Assembly (NCBI GenBank): GCA_029255685.2
Contig: CM055313.2
Location: 73,262,641-73,326,640, forward strand
From: Silene conica
Taxonomy: Eukaryota > Streptophyta > Magnoliopsida > Caryophyllales > Caryophyllaceae
DNA: 64,000 nucleotides
Reading direction: 5' to 3'
The notes beneath the pieces are model-generated. The model saw nothing but the letters and a program-made list of their open reading frames with translations. It had not been told where the DNA came from and did not search any database. This document shows positions 22,538-32,982 of the stretch, piece after piece (positions within the stretch are counted from its first letter, which is position 1; every line of letters begins with the position of its first letter). Position numbers and translations under genes: made by a program.

Positions 22538-24062
22538 TAGGGATGACAATTTGTTCAGTACCGAACCGAAACCGAATCGATCCGATGGAAATTTATCGTT
22601 CCAAATCCATGGTTTGAAACCCCATATCCATATCCATTTGTTAGAACCCGAATCCAAATCCACCCAAAAAATACCCGAACCAAGTCCATGCCGATCCATT
22701 TCATAACCATAACCGACCCGATCCATCTGATCCACTTAAGATCCATCACCGACCCGAAACCGATTCATATATATCCACCTTTAACCCAATCCAAATTTGA
22801 TCCATATCTATTTTTTCCCAGATTTAAACCCATTAAAAATGCAAAATCGACCTGAATTATTCTTTTCACAAACAAAAAACCAATCTTAATTAATCTCATT
22901 CTTTTTCTAAAAAATATATTTATTATTATAATTAATTTTTTTTTTTGAGTGGTTCTATTATGCCAACACTTGTTAGGTGAACCCAATGTCATTTTAACTA
23001 TTAGAGAAAATTTTGTATTTCATCAATTATACCAATACTTGTTAGGTGAAATATGTCATTTTATTAATAATTTAACTAGCTAGATCATTAAAAAGAATAC
23101 AAATCCCCAAGTTCGAGAATCTCACAATAGCATAATGAATGAAAGATCTCTAACATGATAGATTAATGTGAAGAACCTCATAAATTTACATTAAAACTCA
23201 TAAATTTTACAATAATAAAGCTCATAAGTCATAAACTATTCATAACACTAACGATACTACCAGTACTAAATGCTCAACTTATCTTTTAACATAAACTAAA
23301 TTATAATTAGGGAGTAATTTTAGAAAAAAATTATATAAGGGAGTAATTTTAGAAAAGCGATTTTTAAAAGGGAGTTATTATTAATTTACTCTTAGGAAAT
23401 ACCTTGTTCCTTTGAATTTAAATTTGCTGAATTAAACTTATATCTGCTGAAATGAACTTAGAGGAGCCGAGTTGAACTAAACTCGTAGGAACTGAACTAA
23501 ACTTATTGGAGTTGAATTGGATTTATAGAAGCTGAAGTTGTAGGAAAATAAGTATGAATTGAACTAAAGTTTTCTGAATCGAGCTTATAGGAGTTGAACT
23601 TACATATATAAGCTCAATTGAGTTGAACTGAACTAAACTTAAAAGAGTTAAAATTATATTAACTTTAACCTATAGAGTTGAATTGAGCTTAAAGAGTAAG
23701 ATTTCAAGTATAAAAGAATAAGGTGTAACGACTAACGAAGTAAAGACACCTGAATTGATATGGATCGGGTTATGGATAGCGGAATTATAATTATAATGTG
23801 TGCGCTTTGAAATGGGTATGAATTGGATTTTGAAATGGGTATAAATCGGGTTTTTAATGGATATGGATCAGGTTATGGATAGGGTTTTGGATTGGATCAT
23901 GGATCGGGTATGGATATGGATGATACAAAAAATGGTGGATTGGATATGGTATTGACTTTTGGATATGGATCGGGTTTGGATATGAATAGGCGATCCACTA
24001 AATAAGTGGATCGGATTTGGATCTCGCAAAACGCAATCCAACCCGATCCATTGCCATCCATA
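22538..24062. mobile_element. Non-autonomous hAT element 1 (1525 bp)
   Basis: The left end is TAGGGATGACAAT and the right end is ATTGCCATCCATA (inverted TATGGATGGCAAT). The 8-bp target duplication TTCCCGTA is exact at 22530-22537 and 24063-24070, which together with the TAGGG-type ends identifies hAT. The outer few hundred bases at both ends are packed with ATCCATATCC or GGATATGGAT and GATCGGG words in opposite orientation on the two sides. No transposase frame is present. The middle holds AT-rich sequence and a degenerate CTGAA-like block. Confidence 0.87.
23405..23700. repeat. Degenerate CTGAA-type repeat
   Basis: Loose repetition of GCTGAA, GTTGAACTGAACT and AACTTATAGGAG words. It reads as an aged version of the CTGAA (TTCAG complement) arrays and lies inside hAT element 1. 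Confidence 0.55.
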
Positions 24063-24121
24063 TTCCCGTATAATGGAGGAAGTAAATTCATGTGGGAAGT
24101 TCTACTTCCCGTGATCTTGGC

Positions 24122-24649
24122 TAGCGGTGGGCAAAAATATACGATCCGGTTTTATAATATGGATAAGATACGGTATAATGTTTGAATTATACGGATTTCC
24201 GTGTATACGATATGGAAATCCGTATATACGATTCGGTTTTCGCAAAAACGTACTATATGTTCGGGTCGTGCAAAAACAAAACTGTATATATGGTTTTCGA
24301 CACGGTTTGAAGTTTTTTTTATAAAAAACTTTATAAAAAAAGACAAAGTTCCTCTTTCAACTTCCACTCTTAATGTTTTTTTATGACTTATTTTACTAAC
24401 ATGTCTCAATAAATAAAAAACTAGTCCTTATTATCAGATTGTAAGCATGTAAGATATAATTCTTAGCCCTTGAATAACTACAATGTTTAATTGGGCATTT
24501 CTCACCAAACCGTATCCGTATATACAGATTTCGTATACACGGTTTTTCAGGGTACCCGAAAATCGTATCGGATCCGTATAGTGAATTTTGAGATTTTTAA
24601 CCGGCGTATACCCATTACGGTTTTGAGTATACGGTTTTCAAAACCCCTA
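24122..24649. mobile_element. Non-autonomous hAT element 2 (528 bp)
   Basis: The left end is TAGCGGTGGGCAAAA and the right end is TTTTCAAAACCCCTA. The flanking octamers are ATCTTGGC (24114-24121) and ATCTTGAC (24650-24657), seven of eight matching. Both ends are enriched in ATACGG or CGTATA words, different from the words used in element 1. It lies only about 60 bp from element 1. Confidence 0.8.
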
Positions 24650-24657
24650 ATCTTGAC

Positions 24658-25020
24658 AACCAAAGAACATCATGATTTTACACGTCCGAGAAAGTTTATT
24701 AAGATCTCATGATTTCAATAGGCAATCAAACAAGCCCTAAGTTTAATGCTTTCAGTCAAGGGCAGACAAATAGAAAGTTTGGTGAAAAAAGTACACTATT
24801 GAGTAAACACGTACTGCGAAAATAAATTATATTTTTTTCCATTACTCAATTGATTTTTTTGGTCATCTCCCTTCCTTCATCTCATACTTTCTCCTTCCTC
24901 CAGCAACCCCATCCAACCTTACTGTGGTTGACCCGTGCTCTGTATGTGTAACACCCGGGTTTAAAGACGCACATTTATACCTAAGACCGCAGACCTCTTA
25001 GCTAGAGACCAGGATTAGGT
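24658..25020. other. Spacer and short LTR-like remnant
   Basis: No gene. At about 24948 the sequence TGTAACACCCGGG looks like the beginning of a Gypsy-type LTR but runs only about 70 bp before Copia RT sequence starts, so it is at most a fragment. Confidence 0.3.
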
Positions 25021-25555
25021 AGGGATGTGGTTGGTCCGAGCAGTTTTAGCTGTTGCGACCATTAAAAATTCGGTGGTTCATCACATGGACGTTCATAATG
25101 CATTCCTTCATGACGACTTGAACGAAGAGGTTTACATGAGACCTTCTCCTGGTTTTAGCCGGGGACATGAAAGAAAAGTTTGTCGATTAAAAAAATCCTT
25201 GTATGGTCTTCGTTGATACCCGTCGTTGTGGGTGTCAAAGATAAAATTTATATTCCTAAACTTAAACTATAGATAGTGAAAGTCAGGGTCGAACCACAAG
25301 GAGGTTGGGAGTATTTGTAACATCCCGTATTTTCGTAAAATCTAATTTAAGCGATTTTAATTATTTTAAGTAATAAAATAATATTTTAATAATGTAATTG
25401 GAAATTTTTATAAATAAATAAGATCCGCCTTAAGAACCTCCAGTTCTTAAGACGAATACAACTTGGCATAATTAAATATCCGACTCAAGTACTCGTTCCG
25501 TATCCGTTTAAAAGTCCGTTTCATATAATTATTCGGAAAGGACCCACTTGTACCT

Positions 25556-25561
25556 TATAAA
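25556..25561 (+). promoter_or_regulatory. Putative TATA box of the Gypsy LTR
   Basis: TATAAA in CACTTGTACCTTATAAACCC, followed about 25-35 bp later by a pyrimidine-rich CTTCTTCTCCCTC start-like region. It is the best candidate in the LTR. If it is used, all repeat arrays lie in the transcribed leader. Confidence 0.5.
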
Positions 25562-26273
25562 CCCTATATGTCGACATCTTCTTCTCCCTCAAATTTCATT
25601 TTACTGTAACTCTAATCCTTCAAAACCTCCTTAAAACCCTTCCTTCTTTTCGAGTTTTCTCCATCATCCGTTCATCGAATTGCGAAAGTAAGTACATTTT
25701 CGGAATCCTCGCGCGAATTCCAAGACATCCATCACTTTCGTTTTTCATTTTATCGACTTCAAAAATCGGGCTGTTTTGCCTTTAATCCGTTTTTGTTGTT
25801 CTTAAACCGTTTTCTTTGTTGTAGGGGTTGGCCTTGACGATCCCGACGTGGACTCTTACGTTGTAGAGGAGGATCAATCGCCGGATTAAGCTTTAAGGTG
25901 ACGATAATGAGAAACTCGGCCTATTTGTGAATATTAGCACTTTTGTTGTGTTTCTTATGTTGATTCTGATTTTGTTAAAGTATGTTGTTTAATGGACTTA
26001 GTATCATGTTTAGGATGTTGAATATGTAAAGAATTCATGCCTAAAGATGTTGTTAGGTGTTCATATGTGATTTTCAGTTTTTCCTTAAGTTCAGACGGAT
26101 ACATTGGATTTATCATTGAGGATTGTTATGGGATTGTATGCTGATAAGATAGTGATATTAGGTGTGTATGATATTGGGCAAATCATGCTTGTTGTGATTT
26201 CTGAAGTTTACATGTCGATTTATGAAGTTTTGTGATGTTGCGAAAAATGCGTTTTCGGTATCAGGCTCTCTGA

Positions 26274-26660
26274 GCCGGTCGACCGACCGGCCGCCGGTCG
26301 ACCGGCCGGGAGAGCAAATAGGGTATTTTTTCGAGATTTTTGGGAATTTGGCTTAGGACTGCCAGCCGGCCGACCGGCTGCCTGCCGACCGGCTGGTGGT
26401 CATTTGTGTAGTTCATGTTTTGCGAAAAACCTTAATAGCATGGGAGCCCAGCCGGCAGACCGGCCGCCTGCCAGCCGGCTGGGAGTGCATATGGGGATGG
26501 ATACGATTTTAGTAAAGGCTAGGGAATGGGGTTCCCAGCCGGCCGACCGGCTGCCTGCCGACCGGCTGGGAGTCCTTCTTGGTGTTTTCTCGGTTTTTGA
26601 AAAGAGATGTAGGCTGAGGGGTTGCCAGCCGGCCGACCGGCTGCCTGCCGACCGGCTGGG
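26274..26660. repeat. Five GC-rich inverted-repeat units in the Gypsy 5' LTR
   Basis: Units start at about 26274, 26365, 26451, 26538 and 26628 (86-91 bp apart). Each is a GC-rich double motif such as AGCCGGCCGACCGGCTG followed by CCTGCCGACCGGCTGG, whose outer arms (CCAGCCGG and CCGGCTGG) are inverted repeats. Unit 1 has two GGTCGACC cores instead. Confidence 0.9.
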
Positions 26661-26953
26661 GATCCCTGTATGTCATTTTTGAGTTTTCGTAATTTGATCA
26701 TAACTATCAAACGGTTTATCGGTTTTACTTGAAACTTGTTTTGTGTACCTTTGACATGTATTTGAGGTCCCCGGAGGATGGGCAACATTATATTGGGTTC
26801 GGGAATATGGTGAGGATAGAGACCCCCCGGTCGGGCAACCGAAAGGGAAATCGGCTCTCCCTCATCCTAGTTCTCGAGGTCAATTAAGTGTTGATTAGAA
26901 GTTAAAGGTAGAACTATAGAGTAGTTCATAGACTTGAATGATATTGTTTTGTT

Positions 26954-27610
26954 GCGTATTAAGTTATGCGTTAAGATGTCGCCTCTGAACTTAATACGTA
27001 GGTCGTTTGTCATGTATAGGGGTATGCGTTGAGTTTTCGCCTCTGAGCCCTATATGTGTTTGTTTGTCGTGTATGGAACCATGCGTTGAGTTTTCGCCTC
27101 TGAGTTCTATACATGTCTGTTTGTCGTGTCTGGGACATGCGTTGAGTTTTCGCCTCTGAGTCCAGACATGTGTGTGTGATCGCGTCAGGACATGCCTTAA
27201 GCTGGCCTCTGAGTCTGACGAGTAGAGCAACTGCACGACGGGGCAGTCAGGTTGTCATACCTTACCCGGAGTGCAGGTGTTTGGTGCTAGAACATGCGTT
27301 GAGTTTTCGCCTCTGAGTCTAGTATCTTGTGATGTAGTAGGGGTCCATGCGTTGAGTTTTCGCCTCTGAGTTCCTTACTTGTTTTAGTGAATTGAATGTT
27401 AGTCCATGCGTTGAGTTTTCGCCTCTGAGTCTAATGTTCAGTGATAGCCGGTCCATGCGTTGAGTTTTCGCCTCTGAGTCCTTGCTTGATGATGTGAATT
27501 TGGTATTTGGGTTATGCGTTAAGATGTCGCCTCTGAACCTTTATACTTGCTGAATGATTTAGTACCTAGGTTATGCGTTAAGATGTCGCCTCTGAACCTT
27601 TGTATTTGCT
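26954..27610 (+). repeat. Eleven-copy hairpin/minimal-uORF array in the Gypsy 5' LTR
   Basis: A ~24-nt core occurs at 26966, 27024, 27081, 27137, 27192, 27294, 27347, 27406, 27455, 27514 and 27573. Seven cores begin ATGCGTTGAGTTTTCGCC, three begin ATGCGTTAAGATGTCGCC, and one (27192) begins ATGCCTTAAGC. All read AUG, one codon, stop. Flanks differ between copies but are complementary within a copy in most: CGTATTAAG/CTTAATACG at copy 1, TATAGGG/CCCTATA at copy 2, TGTCTGG/CCAGACA at copy 4, CGTCAG/CTGACG at copy 5. Confidence 0.9.
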
Positions 27611-28316
27611 GTTTATATCTGCTTGCCTTGATGATGGTACAGTGTCAGATATGCATGGTTGTTACCGTTGTTATGAGTTGTGGTTAAATCATCCAAGGCA
27701 TTGGATGACTCTTAGTTCGGTTTCATAAATGATTAGATTGAAAGACCCCCCGACTGGGTAACCAGTAGGGAAACCGGCTCTCCTTCTTATCTGTTTATGA
27801 AGTTAGTTGAGAGCCGTGCATGGTAATCGCATGTTAGTAAGAGATCAGGTGATGAGTTGTTTATGCTTCACATGTTGATATGTGTTGGAGTATTCTGTAT
27901 TGTTTTATATGTTACGTGTTGTCACAAAAGGTGGCTAGGAGAACTCTAGTCACTCCCCACTGATTGTGGCGTACATGTTTTCATGTATGTAGGTACATGC
28001 AGGGTTGGAGATCAGGGTTACAGGAGAGCTAGCGAGTGATGATCCATTCATCAGACGACTTACCTGTTTACGCTTAGCTAGACTCTTAGACTTTTACTGT
28101 TTACGCTTTTGTGCCTGTAGGGATGTACCATCCCAGGCGATGTATATATTTCATTTCCGTACTTAGAACTGTTACTTATCTATTTTGGTTTCCAGTTTCA
28201 GTTTATGTTTCAGTTTAAGACTTCTCGCATGTTTTATCTTCTAAAAGTTTTAATTCCGCTGCATTTTTGGTACTTTTATGTGTTTATATTTCCGCTTTCG
28301 CGAGGGGTTTTACAGT

Positions 28317-28328
28317 TGGTATCAGAGC
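28317..28328 (+). other. Gypsy primer binding site
   Basis: TGGTATCAGAGC, two bases after the 5' LTR, complementary to the initiator-Met tRNA 3' end. Confidence 0.94.
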
Positions 28329-28480
28329 ATTATTGCTCCCGACGCACTCATGTGACCCCCAACCTTAACTTGACCAAATAAACAAATAATGAATGAGAGA
28401 TGGGTAGATCTAAGGACTTAATTTGTAGCCTACTTGTGATTGCTAATTGCTAAGCTAATCCTTATTTTCTCTTTTGAAGG

Positions 28481-31400
28481 ATGGTGAGACCTAGAGCTGC
28501 TGATAACATAGTACTGCAAGCAATTCAGCATTTGCTTGAGACACAGAGACAGCAAGCGGGGAATGTTCCACCTCCTCCACCGCCGGGTGGCGAGACTAAT
28601 CGTCCGGGTAGCTTTTCCTGGATTGCCTCTCAGATGTCCCGAAGCCATGTTAGGACCTATGGAGGCGAGGCTGACCCAGTAGCCCTCACAGAGTGGTTTA
28701 GAGAGATGGAAAAGAGCTTCACCTTATACTCAGTCGTTAGGGAGGATAGAGTGCGTTTAGCCGCTCACTTCCTGACATTGGAGGCTGACCGTTGGTGGGC
28801 ATTGACTGGACCTACCGCTGTTCTTGACCCGATGTTCGATTGGGAGGCTTTCAAAGACAGGCTTGAGGCGAGGTTCTACCCCAAGGAGTTGAGATCGCAG
28901 AGGTTGAAAGAATTTATGGATTTGAAGCAAGGGAAGATGACCGTTCAAGAATTCACTGACAAGTTCAACCAGTTAGCTCACTTTGCATCGAGATTTGTTC
29001 GTGATGAGGCTGAGAGGGTGTATTTCTACCGAGGGAAGCTAGGGCCGAGGATTGAGAGTATGGTTCGTCGTGACTCTACTTCTTTTGTGGAGGTTTATGA
29101 CGATGCTATTTGGGCCGAGAGTTCTATTCGTGCCATTGATGCTGAGACTCGTGCCGCTACTTCCAGCTTCACTTCTCACCAGAAATCCGTGTACCAGGGG
29201 AAGAGACCATTTGTTCCTTCTACTTCTTCACCTTCTTCTCAGAAGAAGCGTTTTGAGAGGTTCTCTGCTCCGGTTGCTAAGACCACATTTCACACCGACA
29301 CTGCTTCTACCGTTTGCCGCCGTTGTGGTAAACCGCTTCATCCAGGGTTTGATTGCTTCAAGAATGCCTATAAGTGTTATACTTGTAATGGATTTGGGCA
29401 TAGATCCTTTGATTGTCCTGAGAAGAACACTGTTCTTGGCAAGGCTGCCACTGCTGCTGCGGCAACCAGAGGAGGAAAGCCGAAGGGGAAGATCTTTGTG
29501 ATGACTAGGGCTGAGGCAGAGGCTCATCCAGATATTGTTGCTGGTATCTTTTCTGTTCTTGGCGCTGAGTGCCTTATTTTATTCGATACTGGAGCTTCGT
29601 TATCATTTATATCGACTCAGTTCGCCGATCGTCTAGCTCTTGAGTCTTCATTGGTTGAGGAGACTTCTATTTCCTTACCTTCTGGAGACGTGTTTTCATG
29701 CTCTTCGTCCCATAGGGATGTTCCTATTGTTATTGGTCAAGCCACATTTCCAGCGGACTTACTGAGATTTCCTCTCGAGGAGTTTGATATTATCCTCGGT
29801 ATGGATTGGTTATCGCGATACCATGCTCGCTTCGAGTGTCGCGACCAGAAAATCTGCTTGAGGAGTTCTTCAGGAGTTCGTGTTTCCTATAGGGGAACTC
29901 GCCCTCAAAAGGGTGTTCGTGTCATCTCATCGATGAAAGCTTCTCATCTTCTTAGGAAGGGTTGCCAAGCCTTCCTGTGTGTTGTTACAGCTGCTAAACC
30001 ATCGCTACCGAAGCTTGAAGATGTAGCCATTGTTCGTGAGTATCCAGATGTGTTTCCAGATGACTTGCCAGGGATACCGCCAGAGAGAGATGTGGAGTTT
30101 ACTATTGAGCTTGTTCCAGGTACCGGACCGATTTCTAAAGCTCCTTACCGTATGGCTCCGCCAGAGTTGAAAGAGTTGAAGCAGCAATTGGAAGAGATGA
30201 TCGAGAAAGGTTTCATTAGACCTAGTGCTTCTCCGTGGGGTGCTCCTGTGTTGTTCGTCAAGAAGAAAGATGGTTCCATGAGATTGTGCATCGACTATAG
30301 AGAACTGAACCGAGTGACCGTGAAGAATCGATATCCTCTGCCTAGAATAGATGATTTGTTCGATCAGTTGAGAGGTGCTTCAAGGTTTTCTAAGATTGAT
30401 CTTCGATCGGGTTATCATCAGATTCCAGTGAGAGAGGCTGATATTGCAAAGACTGCTTTTCGTACCAGATATGGGCATTTTGAGTTTGTAGTTATGCCAT
30501 TTGGGTTGACTAATGCACCGGCGATTTTTATGGATCAGATGAATCGTACTTTCAGCGAGTATCTTGACACCTGTGTAGTAGTTTTCATTGATGACATCTT
30601 GATATATTCGAAGACCGATGAAGAACATGCTGAGCATCTTCGATTGATTCTAGGGATTCTGCGCAAGCAGAAGTGGTTCGCAAAGTTTTCAAAGTGTGAA
30701 TTTTGGCTCTCGAAGGTTGCCTTTTTAGGTCATGTGATATCCAGCGAGGGTGTGATGGTTGATCCCGCGAAGATAGAGGCTGTAGTTGATTGGGAGAGTC
30801 CCAAGGATGTTGGAGAGATCCGTAGCTTTTTGGGTTTGGCTGGTTATTATCGTAGATTCGTTGAGGATTTCTCGAGATTGGCTCGCCCGATGACTCAGTT
30901 GCTGAAGAAAGAAGCCAAATTTGTGTGGACCGACAAGTGTGAGAGCTCCTTCCAGGAGTTGAAGTCCAGATTGACTTCCGCCCCTGTGTTAGCTTTGCCA
31001 GAGATCGGAGTGGACTTTGATGTGTATTGTGATGCTTCGATGTTAGGACTTGGATGCGTACTGATGCAGAGTGGTAAGGTGATAGCCTATTCATCTAGAC
31101 AGTTGAGAGTTCATGAGGTGAATTATCCGACGCATGATTTGGAGTTGGCTGCAGTTGTTCATGCTTTGAAGATGTGGCGTCATTACCTGATTGGATCTCA
31201 TTGCCGTATTTTCACAGATCACAAGAGTCTTAAGTACATTTTTACACAGAAAGACCTTAACATGAGACAGAGACGTTGGCTAGAGTTGGTGAAAGATTAC
31301 GACATCGAGTTGCTATATCATGAGGGAAAAGCCAATGTAGTTGCCGATGCGCTTAGCCGCAAGACTTCTCACTCGATGAGTGCCTTGAGGGTATTGCCCG

Positions 31401-32917
31401 ATGAGTTGTGTTCCGAGTTCCGGAAGCTGAGATTAGAGATGGTGGGTAGTGGTTTTGATTGGTTATCTGCTATGTCTGCCGAGCCGTCTTTATATTGGGA
31501 GATTCGCCGGAGTTTGCCTTCAGATGCCGATTTCAAGAAGTTCGAGGCTAAGATTTCGAGTGGTGTTGCGCCTGAGTTGGTGATTGATGCTGATGGTTTT
31601 CTTAAGTTCCGTGGTAGGATGTATGTTCCGGATGTGCCAGATTTGAGGAAGAAAGTTCTTGATGAGGCTCATTTGTCACCGTACTCCGTTCATCCAGGTG
31701 GAGAGAAGATGCACAAGGATTTGAGGCTTACGTTTTGGTGGCCTGGTATGAAGAAGGAGATCTTGGATTATGTTAGTAGGTGCTTGACTTGTCAACAAGT
31801 CAAGATAGAGCATAGGAGACCTGGTGGTTTGCTACAGCCGCTTCCCGTTCCTCAGTGGAAGTGGGAGTGCATATCTATGGATTTTGTTACTGCTTTGCCT
31901 AAGACTGTGGGAGGCAAAGATGCGATTTGGGTTATTGTCGATCGTCTAACTAAGTGTGCCAGATTCGTGCCGATCAGAGAGACATGGGATATGGACCGTT
32001 TAGCTAGGGCTTATATTGCTGAGATAGTCCGATATCATGGTGTTCCGAGGGAGATCGTTTCAGATCGTGATCCGAGGTTTTGTTCCAGGTTCTGGAAGGC
32101 TTTGCAGGAGGCTATGGGTAGCCGTTTGTTGATGAGTACCGCATTTCATGCCGCGACCGATGGTCAGTCCGAGAGGACTATACAGACGTTAGAGGATTTG
32201 CTCCGTGCTTGTGCCCTTGATTTTCAGAGTTCTTGGGAGCAGAGTTTGCCGTTGGTAGAGTTTTCTTACAACAACAGTTATCATGCTTCCATTGGTATGG
32301 CTCCGTACGAGGCTCTTTATGGTAGGAAGTGCCGTAGTCCGATTTGTTGGGACCAGGCTAGTGATGTTCGTGACCTTGGACCAGACCAGTTAGCTGTTAC
32401 TATTGATCAGGTTCAACTTATCAGAGGTAGGATGAAGGCCGCTCAGGACCGGCAGAAATCCTATGCTGATGTTCGCCGTAGACCCTTAGAGTTTGAGGTG
32501 GGTGATCGAGTTTTCTTGAGAGTTTCTCCGATGAAAGGCGTCAAGAGATTTGGAGTTAAGGGCAAGTTGAGCCCTAAGTATATTGGACCTTTTGAGATCG
32601 TGAAGAGGATTGGTGCTGCTGCTTACCGATTGGACTTGCCTCCTAGTTTGGGCAAGGTTCATAGCGTTTTTCATGTTTCCCAGCTCCGCAGATACATTAG
32701 TGACCCGAGTCATGTTTTGCCTAGAGAGATCGAGAACTTGGAGCCGAGTCTTGCTTTCGAGGAGCGTCCAGTGAAGATCCTAGACCGTCAGGAGAGGAAG
32801 CTTAGGAGCAAGGTGGTGCCCTTGGTGAAGATCCTATGGCGTTGCGGCGAAGTCGAGGAGCAGACTTGGGAGACTGAGGCATCGATGCGTATCGCGCATC
32901 CTTCTCTTTTCGATTGA
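28481..32917 (+). CDS. Gypsy gag-pol polyprotein (1478 aa)
   Basis: A single open frame with no stop or frameshift. Gag (about residues 50-200) includes [12 protein letters not shown] and the [15 protein letters not shown] block. Two CCHC knuckles follow, [14 protein letters not shown] (about 279) and [14 protein letters not shown] (299). The protease has DTGAS (369). The reverse transcriptase has the FIDDIL catalytic pair (about 702-707). RNase H starts near D851 (VYCDAS). The integrase has an HHCC finger ([16 protein letters not shown]) and the triad D1134, D1195, E1231 with 35-residue spacing. The C-terminus ([20 protein letters not shown], then WETEASMR) resembles the chromodomain of plant chromoviruses, which targets integration to heterochromatin. 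All catalytic residues I can locate are present, so the protein could be functional. Confidence 0.96.
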   Translation: MVRPRAADNIVLQAIQHLLETQRQQAGNVPPPPPPGGETNRPGSFSWIASQMSRSHVRTYGGEADPVALTEWFREMEKSFTLYSVVREDRVRLAAHFLTLEADRWWALTGPTAVLDPMFDWEAFKDRLEARFYPKELRSQRLKEFMDLKQGKMTVQEFTDKFNQLAHFASRFVRDEAERVYFYRGKLGPRIESMVRRDSTSFVEVYDDAIWAESSIRAIDAETRAATSSFTSHQKSVYQGKRPFVPSTSSPSSQKKRFERFSAPVAKTTFHTDTASTVCRRCGKPLHPGFDCFKNAYKCYTCNGFGHRSFDCPEKNTVLGKAATAAAATRGGKPKGKIFVMTRAEAEAHPDIVAGIFSVLGAECLILFDTGASLSFISTQFADRLALESSLVEETSISLPSGDVFSCSSSHRDVPIVIGQATFPADLLRFPLEEFDIILGMDWLSRYHARFECRDQKICLRSSSGVRVSYRGTRPQKGVRVISSMKASHLLRKGCQAFLCVVTAAKPSLPKLEDVAIVREYPDVFPDDLPGIPPERDVEFTIELVPGTGPISKAPYRMAPPELKELKQQLEEMIEKGFIRPSASPWGAPVLFVKKKDGSMRLCIDYRELNRVTVKNRYPLPRIDDLFDQLRGASRFSKIDLRSGYHQIPVREADIAKTAFRTRYGHFEFVVMPFGLTNAPAIFMDQMNRTFSEYLDTCVVVFIDDILIYSKTDEEHAEHLRLILGILRKQKWFAKFSKCEFWLSKVAFLGHVISSEGVMVDPAKIEAVVDWESPKDVGEIRSFLGLAGYYRRFVEDFSRLARPMTQLLKKEAKFVWTDKCESSFQELKSRLTSAPVLALPEIGVDFDVYCDASMLGLGCVLMQSGKVIAYSSRQLRVHEVNYPTHDLELAAVVHALKMWRHYLIGSHCRIFTDHKSLKYIFTQKDLNMRQRRWLELVKDYDIELLYHEGKANVVADALSRKTSHSMSALRVLPDELCSEFRKLRLEMVGSGFDWLSAMSAEPSLYWEIRRSLPSDADFKKFEAKISSGVAPELVIDADGFLKFRGRMYVPDVPDLRKKVLDEAHLSPYSVHPGGEKMHKDLRLTFWWPGMKKEILDYVSRCLTCQQVKIEHRRPGGLLQPLPVPQWKWECISMDFVTALPKTVGGKDAIWVIVDRLTKCARFVPIRETWDMDRLARAYIAEIVRYHGVPREIVSDRDPRFCSRFWKALQEAMGSRLLMSTAFHAATDGQSERTIQTLEDLLRACALDFQSSWEQSLPLVEFSYNNSYHASIGMAPYEALYGRKCRSPICWDQASDVRDLGPDQLAVTIDQVQLIRGRMKAAQDRQKSYADVRRRPLEFEVGDRVFLRVSPMKGVKRFGVKGKLSPKYIGPFEIVKRIGAAAYRLDLPPSLGKVHSVFHVSQLRRYISDPSHVLPREIENLEPSLAFEERPVKILDRQERKLRSKVVPLVKILWRCGEVEEQTWETEASMRIAHPSLFD

Positions 32918-32965
32918 GGTATAGTATATAGATTTATGTCCGTTCGAGTTTCGAGGACGAAACTT

Positions 32966-32982
32966 TTTGAAGTTGGGGTGAT
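32966..32982 (+). other. Gypsy polypurine tract
   Basis: TTTGAAGTTGGGGTGAT lies directly upstream of TGTAACATCCC of the 3' LTR, the expected site for plus-strand priming. Confidence 0.8.

Larger units (their letters stand above)
25316..28314 (+). repeat. Gypsy 5' LTR (2999 bp)
   Basis: TGTAACATCCCG to GGGGTTTTACA. It holds a TATA box and then two arrays of structured repeats (GC-rich inverted repeats and a hairpin/uORF array), plus a further near-duplicate block (about 26818-26868 and 27742-27790) beginning GACCCCCCG and ending CGGCTCTCC. Confidence 0.95.

Noticed and set aside
26404..26682. Open frame with repeated QPADRLPADRLG peptide
   Set aside because: It is simply the translation of the GC-rich inverted-repeat units and occurs identically in the 3' LTR. 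No independent evidence of coding.
26954..27610. CRISPR-like array (24-nt repeats separated by ~30-nt unique spacers, eleven units)
   Set aside because: It is within a plant LTR and duplicated in the other LTR, and the 'spacers' consist of arms complementary across each repeat. No cas genes are present.
29052..29501. 149-codon frame overlapping the Gypsy gag-pol in another frame
   Set aside because: Low-complexity leucine/arginine-rich shadow of the real polyprotein.
30585..31094. 169-codon minus-strand frame
   Set aside because: Antisense shadow of the Gypsy RT region, with no recognisable domain.
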